Below, in pieces: positions 1 through 7,816 of a DNA stretch of 64,000 bases. The notes beneath the pieces were generated by a model. That model was not told where the DNA came from, made no database searches, and saw only the letters and a program-made list of their open reading frames with translations. This DNA is from JBHYGK01 sp051859045 (GTDB taxonomy: Bacteria; Pseudomonadota; Gammaproteobacteria; Xanthomonadales; Xanthomonadaceae), in contig JBHYGK010000058.1 in the NCBI GenBank assembly GCA_051859045.1, forward strand, positions 1-64,000. The letters run 5' to 3'. How positions within the stretch are numbered: position 1 is the first letter of the stretch; the number at the start of each line of letters is the position of its first letter. Position numbers and translations under genes: made by a program.

Positions 1-193
1 GGCCGCGCGGCGCCGGGGCGGCGGGCGCGGGGCGCGCCGCGCTCGCGGGCCTGGCCTCGGCGACGGCCGCGACCGCGGGCTCGGGTTCGGGCAGGGGCGC
101 GTCGGCGAAGGCCACGGCCTCCTCCAGCGGGATCGCGGCGGTGGCGGCATCGCGCGCGTCGAGGTAGGCCGAGGCCTCGGACTCGGCGCTGGC
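1..193 (-). other. Coding-like continuation beyond an in-frame amber codon
   Basis: On the minus strand, the frame of the HPt-like gene continues past its TAG (194-196) to the window edge without another stop. It gives 64 codons whose third positions are almost all G or C, as in real genes here. The peptide begins ASAESEASAYLDARD and turns into a Pro/Ala/Glu-rich linker containing PLPEPEPAVAAVAEA. This looks like an interdomain linker of a longer signalling protein whose remaining domains lie outside the window. The TAG is therefore either a real nonsense mutation or a base-call error. In such GC-rich DNA a stop-free stretch of this length is weak evidence by itself; the codon bias is the better argument. 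Confidence 0.5.
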
Positions 194-622
194 CTAGGCG
201 GCGGCCTCGGGCGACCACGCGGGCCAGCTGGACTCCGGCGGGGCCTCGGCGCGGGCGAGGTCGCCGTGCATCGGCGTGGCCACCGCGCGCTCGGGCGGCG
301 GCTCGGGCAGCACCGCGGCGAGCATCTCGAAGGCCTCGCGCAGCAGCCGGCCGGTCTCGGCGTCGGGCAGCACGGCGCGGGTCAGCGGGAAGGCCAGCCG
401 CGCCTCGATGACCATCAGCTGGTCGCCGACGGCCTCGAGGCCGTAGCGGTGGCTGGCCACCGCGAGGCGCTGGATGTCGTCGTGCAGCAGCGAGAGCCCG
501 TTGATGTCCCAGCCGGCTTCCGCGAAGCGGTGCACGCGGCGCGCCGCCGACTCCGCCCGGCGGGGCAGGTGGCGGAGGAAGGACATCCGGAGCTCGGCGA
601 ACTTGGCGTCGTCTGAAGACAT
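194..622 (-). CDS. Degenerate HPt-domain signalling protein, N-terminal part ending at TAG
   Basis: This encodes 142 residues when started at the second ATG (622). That ATG has an AGGGG Shine-Dalgarno at seven bases' spacing, whereas the first ATG (628) sits only one base from it. The helical pattern FAELRMSFLRHLPRRAE followed by LHDDIQRLAVASHRYGLEAVG resembles the HPt four-helix bundle found at the N terminus of multidomain response regulators and diguanylate cyclases. The position normally held by the phospho-accepting His (H-x-LAG) is Gln in IQRLAV, so phosphotransfer is unlikely. The C terminus is Pro/Glu-rich and ends at an amber codon, after which the frame stays coding-like to the window edge. 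The HPt assignment rests on pattern recognition. The full-length family and output domain are unknown. Confidence 0.55.
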   Translation of the reverse strand: MSSDDAKFAELRMSFLRHLPRRAESAARRVHRFAEAGWDINGLSLLHDDIQRLAVASHRYGLEAVGDQLMVIEARLAFPLTRAVLPDAETGRLLREAFEMLAAVLPEPPPERAVATPMHGDLARAEAPPESSWPAWSPEAAA

Positions 623-642
623 GGTCATACCCCTGTCCGGGC

Positions 643-671
643 ATTGTGCCCAGCGGACCGGGGGCTGTCAC
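643..671 (-). promoter_or_regulatory. Sigma-70-like promoter for the HPt-like gene
   Basis: On the minus strand there is GTGACA (671-666), a 17-base spacer, then CACAAT (648-643). The inferred transcription start lies just upstream of the AGGGG ribosome binding site of the gene starting at 622. The -35 box matches consensus at five of six positions and the -10 at four of six. Sequence match only. Confidence 0.4.
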
Positions 672-710
672 CGCCGGTGGGACGGTGGGAGCGGGCGCCG
701 CGCGCGGCGC

Positions 711-1298
711 TCAAGCGGTGGATCCGCCGAGCAGGCGGCGGCCGCCGCGCAGCACGACCCGGGCGATCCACCAGGTCGCGAGCGCGAGCAGCAGCGCGCC
801 GCCCACCGCCACGCCCAGCGCGACCCAGGGCCAGGCCAGCGCGAGGCCGAGGGTGCCGGCGACCAGGGCGTCCTCGCCCAGCGAAGCCGTCCAGTTGCTG
901 GCCGGCTCGGGCGAGGTGTTGATCAGCGCGCGGGTGCCGGCCTTCAGCGCGTGGCTCGAGAGCGCGACGCCCGCGCCCAGCGCGAGGCCGCCGGCGTGCA
1001 GCTCGCCATCGGGCGAGAGCGCGGCGGCCGCGAGGAAGGCGCCGGCCGGGATCCGCAGCAGGGTCTGCAGCAGGTCCCACACCGAGTCGACGCCGGGGAT
1101 CTTGTCGGCGCTGAACTCCACCAGCGCCAGGACGCCCGCCACGCCGAGCACCCAGGGCGAGGCGCAGGGCGCCAGCGCGGCGGGCAGCTCCACCCAGCCG
1201 AGCGCGCCGGCCAGGCCCACGCCGAACACCGTGAGGTAGGCGCGCAGGCCGGCGAGCCAGGCGAGCAGCAGGCCGAGCGCGAACAGGGGTTCGGTCAT
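711..1298 (-). CDS. DUF4126-family membrane protein
   Basis: This is a 195-residue hydrophobic protein with no assigned biochemical function. The start is the ATG at 1298 (MTEPLFALGLLLAWLAG), preceded by a GAGG ribosome binding site; the frame is open further upstream but without a plausible start. An N-terminal membrane segment is followed by the family pattern AGLRAYLTVFGVGLAG, then VEFSADKIPGVDSVWD, and two further hydrophobic stretches near the C terminus. These features match DUF4126 membrane proteins, which are common in proteobacteria. The gene is divergent from the DUF6776-type gene at 1415, and the 116-bp gap contains a TATACT -10 box for this gene (+ strand AGTATA at 1331-1336). Confidence 0.75.
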   Translation of the reverse strand: MTEPLFALGLLLAWLAGLRAYLTVFGVGLAGALGWVELPAALAPCASPWVLGVAGVLALVEFSADKIPGVDSVWDLLQTLLRIPAGAFLAAAALSPDGELHAGGLALGAGVALSSHALKAGTRALINTSPEPASNWTASLGEDALVAGTLGLALAWPWVALGVAVGGALLLALATWWIARVVLRGGRRLLGGSTA

Positions 1299-1358
1299 GG
1301 GGTCCTCGGGCGGGATGTGTCGCGCGTCGCAGTATAGCCAGCCCCGCGGCGCCTCCGG

Positions 1359-1388
1359 TTGACGCTGGCGAAGGGCGGGGGCTATACC
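1359..1388 (+). promoter_or_regulatory. Sigma-70-like promoter for the DUF6776-bactofilin unit
   Basis: TTGACG (1359-1364), an 18-base spacer, then TATACC (1383-1388) lie 26 bases before the ATG at 1415. It is the best plus-strand match in the divergent gap and probably drives the coiled-coil protein and bactofilin genes together. Sequence match only. Confidence 0.5.
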
Positions 1389-1414
1389 CCTTGGCCCCCC
1401 GGCGACCGCTGCCC

Positions 1415-2221
1415 ATGAGCTCACCGTCCCCGGAGCGTCCGCGCTTCGTCATCGTCCCGCATCGCCCCCACGTGCGCCTGCTGCTCGGCGCGGCGGCGGC
1501 GCTGTGGCTGGCCAGCATGGTCCTGGCCTGGACCTTCGCCGCGCAGCGCGCCGCCCCCGGCCTGGCCAGCCTGCGCGAGGAGCACGAGGCGCAGGCCGCC
1601 CGCCTCGCCGGGCTGGAGGCCTCGCTCGAGGAGCACCAGCAGCAGCTCGCCACGCTGCGCCGCTCCGACGAGATCAGCCGCGCCGCCAACCTCGAGCTGC
1701 AGGACACCATCGGCCAGCGCGACGAGGAGATCGCGGGCCTGCGCGCCGACGTCGCCTTCTACGAGCGCCTGGTCGGCAGCAGCGCCCAGCGCCGCGGCCT
1801 CAACGTGCACAACCTCGCCCTGGCCGAGGACGCCGCCGGCGGCTGGCGCTACCAGGTCACCCTGACCCAGAACCTCAACCGCGGCGGCAGCACCCGCGGC
1901 GGGCTGAGCCTGCGCGTCGAGGGCACCCGCGGCGGCCGGCTCGAGACCCTGGACTGGCGCGCCCTGCGCGCCGGCGCCGACGATGCGCCGCAGCCCTTCG
2001 GCTTCCGCTATTTCCAGTCGCTCGAGGGCAGCATCGTGCTGCCCGCGGGCTTCACCCCGCAGCGGGTCGTCGCGACCCTGCGCACGGGCGCCAACACCGT
2101 CGAGCAGGCCTGGCCCTGGGACGAGGTGGTGCCCGCGGGCATCGAGGCCGTGCTGATCGACGACGGCGGCGTGGCGGGCGACGACATCCAGGGCGACGAC
2201 GCCCGCGAGACCGAGGAGTAG
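1415..2221 (+). CDS. Single-pass membrane coiled-coil protein (DUF6776-like)
   Basis: This encodes 268 residues from the ATG at 1415; a TTG at 1391 is in frame but would overlap the -10 region. A short basic N terminus is followed by one membrane helix around residues 24-44 (LLLGAAAALWLASMVLAW). A coiled coil follows to about residue 120, rich in E, Q, L and R, then a compact domain with the pattern YERLVGSS and GWRYQVTLTQNLNRGG. This is the layout of the DUF6776 proteins that precede bactofilin in Xanthomonadaceae. It ends three bases before the bactofilin ATG, so the two are probably cotranscribed. A role in anchoring or organising the bactofilin polymer at the inner membrane is an inference from this coupling. 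Confidence 0.75.
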   Translation: MSSPSPERPRFVIVPHRPHVRLLLGAAAALWLASMVLAWTFAAQRAAPGLASLREEHEAQAARLAGLEASLEEHQQQLATLRRSDEISRAANLELQDTIGQRDEEIAGLRADVAFYERLVGSSAQRRGLNVHNLALAEDAAGGWRYQVTLTQNLNRGGSTRGGLSLRVEGTRGGRLETLDWRALRAGADDAPQPFGFRYFQSLEGSIVLPAGFTPQRVVATLRTGANTVEQAWPWDEVVPAGIEAVLIDDGGVAGDDIQGDDARETEE

Positions 2222-2224
2222 GCG

Positions 2225-2641
2225 ATGGCATGGGGCGAGAAGGGCAAGCCGGCGCGGTCCGGCGCCACCGCGATGGAGACCCTGCTGGGCCCGCGCGTCG
2301 AGATCCGCGGCGACCTGCGCTTCAGCGGTGGCCTGTACGTCGAGGGCCGGGTGGTCGGCAGCGTGGTGGCCGATGACGGCAGCGACGCGGTGCTGACCCT
2401 GGCGGCCTCCGGCCGGATCCAGGGCGAGGTGCGCGCGCCGGTGGTGGTGATCGCCGGCGAGATGGAGGGCGACGTGCACGCCAGCCAGCGGCTCGAGCTC
2501 GCCGCGGGCGCGCGGGTCACCGGCAACCTGCACTACAAGGTGCTCGAGATGGCCGCCGGCGCGGCGGTCAGCGGCCGCCTCGTGCACGCCGACGCGCCGC
2601 CGGCGCAGCTGCCCAAGCCCGAGCCCGACCCGGCCGGCTGA
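2225..2641 (+). CDS. Bactofilin, polymer-forming cytoskeletal protein
   Basis: This is a 138-residue protein. Its centre (about residues 20-115) consists of short repeating beta turns such as GPRVEIRGDLRFSGGLYVEG, ASGRIQGEVRAPVVVIAGEM and GARVTGNLHYKVLEM. That is the right-handed beta-helix repeat of bactofilins, which self-assemble into nucleotide-independent filaments involved in cell shape and polar localisation. Both ends are short and presumably disordered, with a proline-rich C terminus (AQLPKPEPDP). It follows the DUF6776-type membrane protein by three bases, a conserved pairing suggesting that the membrane protein and the filament act together. Confidence 0.9.
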   Translation: MAWGEKGKPARSGATAMETLLGPRVEIRGDLRFSGGLYVEGRVVGSVVADDGSDAVLTLAASGRIQGEVRAPVVVIAGEMEGDVHASQRLELAAGARVTGNLHYKVLEMAAGAAVSGRLVHADAPPAQLPKPEPDPAG

Positions 2642-2689
2642 GCCGCCCGGCGGTTGAAAGCCCGCCGCCGGCCCCCCATGCTGTGCGCC

Positions 2690-3049
2690 ATGGATACGGT
2701 CCCCGGCTACCAGGCGCTCGACGCCCCCCTCGTCTTCACCCAGGCCGCCGCCCGCAAGGTCCGCGCGCTGATCGAGGAGGAGGGCAACGACGCCCTCGCG
2801 CTGCGCGTGTACATCTCCGGCGGCGGCTGCTCGGGCTTCCAGTACGGCTTCAGCTTCGACGAGGAGCGCCCCGAGGACGACCTGCAGGTCGCCACCGACG
2901 GCGTCACCCTGCTGGTCGATCCGCTCAGCCTGCAGTACCTGATGGGCGCCGAGGTGGACTACACCGAGGGCCTCACCGGCGCCCAGTTCGTCATCCGCAA
3001 TCCCAACGCGAAGACGACCTGCGGCTGCGGCAGCTCGTTCGCCGTCTGA
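2690..3049 (+). CDS. erpA: Iron-sulfur cluster insertion protein ErpA
   Basis: A 119-residue A-type carrier that hands Fe-S clusters to apo-proteins. All three ligand cysteines are present, one in SGGGCSGFQYGF and two in TTCGCGSSF at the C terminus. The core LVDPLSLQYLMGAEVDYTEGL is typical of ErpA/IscA. The start chosen is the ATG at 2690 (MDTVPGYQALD). An ATG at 2678 and a TTG at 2654 would add unusual residues, and none has a clear ribosome binding site. ErpA is favoured over IscA because there is no isc cluster here and the Q-Y-G-F context fits ErpA. It is followed closely by nudC. Confidence 0.88.
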   Translation: MDTVPGYQALDAPLVFTQAAARKVRALIEEEGNDALALRVYISGGGCSGFQYGFSFDEERPEDDLQVATDGVTLLVDPLSLQYLMGAEVDYTEGLTGAQFVIRNPNAKTTCGCGSSFAV

Positions 3050-3062
3050 GCCGCCGCCCCGC

Positions 3063-3998
3063 GTGACGCGCCCGCCCGCCGGTTCCGCCTTCACCCGCGG
3101 CGGCCCGGACCGCGCCGACCACCTGCGCGACGACGACGCCGCCCTCGACGCCCTGTGGGCCGATGCCCGCCTGCTGGTGCTCGACGCCGACGGCCGCGCG
3201 GTGTGCGCCGCGCCCGATGGCCCGGCCTGGACGCCGCCGGCCGAGATGGCCCCGGCCTCGCTGCGCACGCAGGCGGTGTTCCTCGGCCTCGACGCCGGCG
3301 GCCGCGGCTGGTTCGCGCTGCCGGAGGAGGCGCTGCACGCCGATCGACCCGCGCACCGCCTCGACCTGCGCGCCGCGGCGCACGCCTGGCCCGAGGCCGA
3401 GGCCAGCGCCTTCGCGCAGGCCCGCGCGATGCTGTTCTGGCACGCGCGCAGCCGCTTCTGCGGCGCCTGCGGCGGCGAGACCGCGCTGCGCCGCGCCGGG
3501 CATGCGGCGCGCTGCACGCGCTGCGGCATCGAGGCCTATCCGCGCACCGATCCCGCGGTGATCGTGCTGGTCAGCGACGGCGAGCGCGCCCTGCTCGGCC
3601 GCCAGGCCAGCTGGCCGCCGGGTCGGTATTCCGTGATCGCGGGCTTCGTCGAGCCCGGCGAGCGGCTGGAGGACGCGGTGGTGCGCGAGGCGATGGAGGA
3701 GGCGGGCGTGCGCGTGCGCGCCTGCCGCTACGTGGCCTCGCAGCCCTGGCCGTTCCCGTCCTCGCTGATGCTGGGCTTCCGCGCCGAGGGCGAGCCCGAC
3801 GAGCCGCGCTACGGCACCGAGCTCGAGCACGCCGCGTGGTTCAGCCGCGCGGGCCTGCGCGAGGCGATCGCCGCGGGGACGCTGCAGCTGCCGCCGGCGA
3901 TCTCGATCTCGCGCCGGCTCATCGAGGACTGGCTGGGCGACGACGGTCCGGGCGGGGACGCCGGCGCCGCGTCCGCCACGGTCATCGGCCCGCGTTAG
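3063..3998 (+). CDS. nudC: NAD(+)/NADH diphosphatase (RNA deNADding) NudC
   Basis: This encodes 311 residues from a GTG start 13 bases after erpA. The N-terminal domain is followed by a zinc ribbon with two pairs of cysteines (FCGACGG and RCTRCG, roughly residues 133-157). A full Nudix box follows, GFVEPGERLEDAVVREAMEEAGV, matching G-x5-E-x7-RE-x2-EE-x-G. The motif SQPWPFPSSLML just after it is the signature separating NADH pyrophosphatases from other Nudix enzymes. The enzyme hydrolyses NAD(H) to NMN(H) and AMP and removes NAD caps from RNA. Length and domain order are normal. Confidence 0.93.
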   Translation: MTRPPAGSAFTRGGPDRADHLRDDDAALDALWADARLLVLDADGRAVCAAPDGPAWTPPAEMAPASLRTQAVFLGLDAGGRGWFALPEEALHADRPAHRLDLRAAAHAWPEAEASAFAQARAMLFWHARSRFCGACGGETALRRAGHAARCTRCGIEAYPRTDPAVIVLVSDGERALLGRQASWPPGRYSVIAGFVEPGERLEDAVVREAMEEAGVRVRACRYVASQPWPFPSSLMLGFRAEGEPDEPRYGTELEHAAWFSRAGLREAIAAGTLQLPPAISISRRLIEDWLGDDGPGGDAGAASATVIGPR

Positions 3999-4049
3999 AA
4001 TCCCACCGCGCCCCCCGGCGCCGTCCGCCCCGTCCCCGCTGGAAGCCCG

Positions 4050-4940
4050 ATGTCCGCCACCCTCGTCGCCGTCGTGATCGCCCTCGTGCTCGGCCACGCG
4101 CTGCCCGCGATGGCGGGCCTGCGCCAGTACGGCTGGTTCGACGGCTGGGCGGGCGGCCTCGAGCGCAGCCTCGGCCAGCGCGCGGCATGGGGCGGCTGGC
4201 CGGGCCTGCTGCTGCTCGTGCTGCCGCCGCTGCTCCTGCTGGGCCTGCTGCAGTACGGCCTGCGCGACGCCCTGTTCGGCCTGCCCGGCTTCGTGCTCGC
4301 GGTGGTGGTGCTGTTCTACGCCTGGGGCCCGCGCGACCTCGACGTCGACGTCGAGGCCGTGGTCGACGCCCGCGACGGCGAGGCCCGCCGCGTCGCGGCC
4401 GAGCGCCTCTACCCGGCCGGCGACGAGGCCCGCCTGGACGGCCCGGCGCTGGTCGGCGCGGTCGCCCGCGGCGCGCTGCGGCGCTGGTTCGGCGTGCTGT
4501 TCTGGTTCCTGCTGCTGGGCCCGGTGGGCGCGCTGGGCTACCGCCTGGTGCAGCTGGCGGCCGACGCGTCGCTGGCCGCGCCGCGCCCGGCCTCGGCCCG
4601 CGAGGCCGCCGGGGTGGCGCTGGCGGTGCTGGAGTGGCCGGTGGCCCAGCTGATGACGCTGGCGCTCGCGCTGGTGGGCAACTTCGACACCGTGTTCGCC
4701 GCCTGGCGCGAGGCCCGCTCGGGCCGGCCGGCGCTCGACAGCGGCTTCCTCGAGGCCGCCGCGCGGGCCAGCGTCAGCGCCGAGATCGCCGACGACGAGG
4801 CCTGGGCCACCGAGGGCCTGCCCGCGGACGCGCCGCCCGCGCTGCTCGAGCTGCGCGACGCGATGAGCCTGGTCTGGCGGATGCTGATGGTGTGGCTGGC
4901 CGTGCTGGCACTGTTCGTGCTGGCCGGCTGGGTCGGCTGA
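4050..4940 (+). CDS. ampE: AmpE-like regulatory membrane protein
   Basis: A 296-residue polytopic inner-membrane protein. Hydrophobic segments lie near residues 5-20, 50-75 and 80-95, at RRWFGVLFWFLLLGPVGALGYRL around residue 145, at the VLEWPVAQLMTLALALVGNF stretch, and at the C terminus. The central WFGVLFWFLLLGPVGALGYR pattern is typical of the CobD/AmpE family. In enterobacteria AmpE is encoded with ampD and affects beta-lactamase induction, but no ampD is seen beside it here, so that role is an inference from family only. It follows nudC by about 50 bases, and a TAGAAT hexamer at 3996-4001 could be a weak -10. Confidence 0.82.
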   Translation: MSATLVAVVIALVLGHALPAMAGLRQYGWFDGWAGGLERSLGQRAAWGGWPGLLLLVLPPLLLLGLLQYGLRDALFGLPGFVLAVVVLFYAWGPRDLDVDVEAVVDARDGEARRVAAERLYPAGDEARLDGPALVGAVARGALRRWFGVLFWFLLLGPVGALGYRLVQLAADASLAAPRPASAREAAGVALAVLEWPVAQLMTLALALVGNFDTVFAAWREARSGRPALDSGFLEAAARASVSAEIADDEAWATEGLPADAPPALLELRDAMSLVWRMLMVWLAVLALFVLAGWVG

Positions 4941-4964
4941 GCCGCGTCGCCTCGCGCCCGGGCC

Positions 4965-5375
4965 TCAGCCCGGCGCCAGCCCGCTGAAGGGCATCCACGG
5001 CAGGTTGCGCAGCAGCGCGAAGCCGATCACCGCCACCGCCCAGGGCCGCGCGTCGCTCAGCCACGCCGGCGGCGCCAGCGCGCGCGGCAGCGGCCACGCG
5101 AGGTGCACGAACAGCCACGCCCACAGCGGCACGCCGACCACCGCCAGCGCGTTCATGCCCAGCGCCTCGAGCGGATCGCCGTGCAGCATCGCGTGCGCGG
5201 CGCGGGTGCCGCCGCAGCCCGGGCAGTACAGCCCGGTGAGGTGGAAGAACACGCAGCCCGGCAGCCAGCTGTCGCTGGCGTTCGGATCGACCCGGAGCAC
5301 CGCGGCGCTGGCCGCGGCGGCGGCCGCGGCGCCCACGGCCAGCAGCCAGGGGCGGCGGCGCGGGGCCTCGTCCAT
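4965..5375 (-). CDS. DUF2752 domain membrane protein
   Basis: This encodes 136 residues from the ATG at 5375. It has an N-terminal hydrophobic segment (residues 9-26), the diagnostic DUF2752 motif FFHLTGLYCPGCGGTRA (residues about 44-60, with the C-P-G-C-G-G-T-R core), and two more membrane helices (MNALAVVGVPLWAWLFVHLA and the VAVIGFALLRN region). The function of DUF2752 proteins is not established; the CPGCGGTR motif may bind metal or form a thiol pair. It lies eight bases downstream of the CD225-domain gene on the same strand. DUF2752 and CD225 genes are often neighbours, suggesting a shared membrane function. Confidence 0.85.
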   Translation of the reverse strand: MDEAPRRRPWLLAVGAAAAAAASAAVLRVDPNASDSWLPGCVFFHLTGLYCPGCGGTRAAHAMLHGDPLEALGMNALAVVGVPLWAWLFVHLAWPLPRALAPPAWLSDARPWAVAVIGFALLRNLPWMPFSGLAPG

Positions 5376-5383
5376 CGGGGCGC

Positions 5384-5899
5384 TTACTTGCCCGCCATGC
5401 CGCCGGCCATGCCGACCACGACGAAGAACAGCACGTAGAGCACGACGAAGCCGATGCTGACCGCGGCGCTGATGATGCTCCAGGTCTTGGCGGAGTTCGA
5501 CGCCGACAGCGCGCCGTCGTAATCGCCGGCCGCGACCAGCCCGTCGACCTTGGCCGCGTAGACGATCGCGACGATGCCGGTCGGCAGGCAGCACAGCAGC
5601 GTGGCGAGGATCGCCCACACCAGCTGGTTGGGGACGTGGGGCACCGGCTCGCGGCCGTAGCCGCCGCCACCGCCGCCGGGCATGCGCGGGGGCGGCGGGG
5701 AGCTGCCGCCACCGCCGCCGGCCTGCGACTGGTAGGGACGGCCCAGGCGCTCGGTGATCGGCACGTAGCCGTCGTCGCTGGCGGCGGCGCCCGCCGCGGC
5801 CTCTTCCTGCGCGAAGTGCGGCATCAGGGTGCCGCAGCGGGTGCAGTTGCGGAGCTTGACGTGGACCTGCTCCTGGCAGGACGGGCATTCGACGAACAC
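5384..5899 (-). CDS. Zinc-ribbon CD225/dispanin-family membrane protein
   Basis: This encodes 171 residues from a GTG start at 5899. An N-terminal zinc ribbon is formed by two pairs of cysteines (ECPSCQ and NCTRCGTL, residues 5-23). A Gly/Pro-rich linker follows (about residues 38-88), then a CD225 domain with two membrane helices: VPNQLVWAILATLLCCLPTG with the conserved CC pair, and IISAAVSIGFVVLYVLFFVV. Between them is the conserved loop IVAIVYAAKVDGLVAAGD followed by A-x2-A-S-x3-A-K-T-W. CD225 is the dispanin fold of eukaryotic interferon-induced transmembrane proteins; in bacteria its role is unknown. It is followed by the DUF2752 gene, and the upstream 138-bp gap holds no obvious element. 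Confidence 0.85.
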   Translation of the reverse strand: MFVECPSCQEQVHVKLRNCTRCGTLMPHFAQEEAAAGAAASDDGYVPITERLGRPYQSQAGGGGGSSPPPPRMPGGGGGGYGREPVPHVPNQLVWAILATLLCCLPTGIVAIVYAAKVDGLVAAGDYDGALSASNSAKTWSIISAAVSIGFVVLYVLFFVVVGMAGGMAGK

Positions 5900-6037
5900 G
5901 GTGGCTCCGGTGGCGGCGCGAGGGCCGCGGGCTGGTCGGGACGGGCCGGCGCGCGGGGCGCCGACGGGGACGACGCACCTTAATTCAGCGGTGAACGCGA
6001 GGTCAAAGCCGCGGGCGGCGAACGGTCGCGGCGGGGC

Positions 6038-7810
6038 TCACGGACGGTCGCCGCGCAGCCCGCGGACGATCGCCTCGAGCCGCGCGGCGGTCGCGTCCTC
6101 CGGCGCCAGCAGCGGTCCGACCACCAGCTGCACCTCGGCGCGGAAGCGGCGCGGCAGGCGCAGGCCGCGGCGGCGGCTCCACATGCTGGCCCACATCCCG
6201 CACAGCGCCATCGGCAGCACCGGCACCGGGCGCGCGCCGAGGATGCGCTCGACGCCGGGGCGGAACGGCGCGATGTCGCCGTCGCGGGTCAGCGCGCCCT
6301 CGGGGAAGATCCCGAGCACCTGGCCGTCGGCGAGCTCGGCGTCGGCGCGCTCGAACGCGCGCTGCATCAGCGCGGGATCCTCCTTCGTGCCGGCGATCGG
6401 GATCGCCTTGGCGCCCTGGAACAGCCAGCGCGCGATGGGCACGTTGAAGATGCGGTAGTACATGATGAAGCGCGTGGGCCGCGGGATGCTGCCCAGCAGC
6501 AGCAGCGCGTCCATGTAGCTGACGTGGTTGCACACCACCAGCACCGGGCCCTCGGCGGGCAGCTGGTGCATGCCGGTGATGCGCACGCGGTACAGGACGT
6601 TGGCCACCAGCCAGCTCAGCAGCCGCAGCAGGAACTCCGGCAGCAGGCTGAAGGTGTAGATCGCCACCGCGACGTTGAGCAGCGCGGTCACCAGCAGCAG
6701 CTCGGCGGCGCCCAGCTTCAGCCAGGCCAGCGTCGCGGCCAGGCCCAGCGCGGCGGCCGCGGCCAGCGCCGAGGCCAGCAGCGCGCGCGCCAGCCAGCCC
6801 GGCAGCGCCTCGGGCGTGCTGCGGCCCTGCACGAAGGCCTGCAGCGGCACCACCCACAGCCCCGCGCCCACGCCCAGCAGCCAGGCGTCGAGCGCCGCGC
6901 GCCACAGCCCGGCGCCGGTGGCCGGGTCGAAGGCGCGCAGCGCGAAGAACAGGTCGAGGCCGGCGGCGCTGAGCGCGAACGCGCCCAGCGGCACCAGCCC
7001 CAGCTCGATCCGCCGGCCCGAGGCCAGCACGCAGGCCATCGCGCCGGCGCACACGCCCAGCGCGAACGCGGCCAGCGCGCGGTGGGCCAGGTCGCCCTCG
7101 AGCTGGTCGAGGGCGCGCGCCTGCGCGGGCAGCTCGGCGGCGATCGCCACCACCACGAACCAGAACCAGGCCAGGCCCAGCACCGCGTGCTTCAGGCCGC
7201 GCTCCTGCGCCGGCTGCGGGCGGGCGTCCTCGCAGCGCGCCGCGAGCCGGGCGGGCAGGCTGGCGAGCACGCCGCCGATCGCCAGCGCCAGCAGCGCGGC
7301 ATCGCGCGCGCCGGCGGTGCGCAGCCAGCCGGCGTCGAGCGCGGCCATGCCCAGCAGCGCGCCGCCGAACAGCGCCAGCGTGGCCCAGGCGTTGGCGGCC
7401 ATGAGGCCGTCCGCGGGCAGCGCGTCGGCCAGCAGCGCCCGCACCCGCGGCACCACCAGCGCCAGCCCGAGCCCGAGCAGCAGCAGCGCGGTGACGCCCA
7501 GCGCGCGCGCGGCCGGGCCCTCGAGGTGCAGCGAGCCCAGCAGCGCCAGCAGCGCGAGGGCCTCGATCGCCTTGCCGCGGCGCAGGCCGGGCCGCGGATC
7601 GGCGCCGGGCGCCGGGCGGGTCAGCGGCAGCGCGAGCAGCAGCGCGCCCACCACCATCACCGCGCCGGCGTTGACGCTGAGCTGGGAGGCGATGCGCGCG
7701 TCGGCGAAGGTCCACAGCACCGACAGGTCGACCAGCCGGCACGCCATCGCCAGCGCGATCGCGCTGCCCAGGAAGGCCAGCAGCGGGGCGAGGGCGCGCC
7801 GGTCGATCAC
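6038..7810 (-). CDS. MFS-like transporter fused to PlsC-type acyltransferase
   Basis: This encodes 590 residues from a GTG start at 7810. The first 400 or so residues are a series of about twelve hydrophobic segments of the LplT/MFS lysophospholipid-flippase kind. The C-terminal 190 residues are a 1-acylglycerophosphate-type acyltransferase, with the HX4D catalytic motif in CNHVSYMDAL (His429, Asp434) and the FPEG substrate motif (residues 502-505, IFPEGALT). The predicted job is flipping a lysophospholipid across the inner membrane and reacylating it. In the LplT-Aas system a third, acyl-ACP synthetase domain is present; it is absent here. The gene follows purD after six bases, but no functional link to purine synthesis is evident. 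Confidence 0.8.
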   Translation of the reverse strand: MIDRRALAPLLAFLGSAIALAMACRLVDLSVLWTFADARIASQLSVNAGAVMVVGALLLALPLTRPAPGADPRPGLRRGKAIEALALLALLGSLHLEGPAARALGVTALLLLGLGLALVVPRVRALLADALPADGLMAANAWATLALFGGALLGMAALDAGWLRTAGARDAALLALAIGGVLASLPARLAARCEDARPQPAQERGLKHAVLGLAWFWFVVVAIAAELPAQARALDQLEGDLAHRALAAFALGVCAGAMACVLASGRRIELGLVPLGAFALSAAGLDLFFALRAFDPATGAGLWRAALDAWLLGVGAGLWVVPLQAFVQGRSTPEALPGWLARALLASALAAAAALGLAATLAWLKLGAAELLLVTALLNVAVAIYTFSLLPEFLLRLLSWLVANVLYRVRITGMHQLPAEGPVLVVCNHVSYMDALLLLGSIPRPTRFIMYYRIFNVPIARWLFQGAKAIPIAGTKEDPALMQRAFERADAELADGQVLGIFPEGALTRDGDIAPFRPGVERILGARPVPVLPMALCGMWASMWSRRRGLRLPRRFRAEVQLVVGPLLAPEDATAARLEAIVRGLRGDRP

Positions 7811-7816
7811 GCGGGC

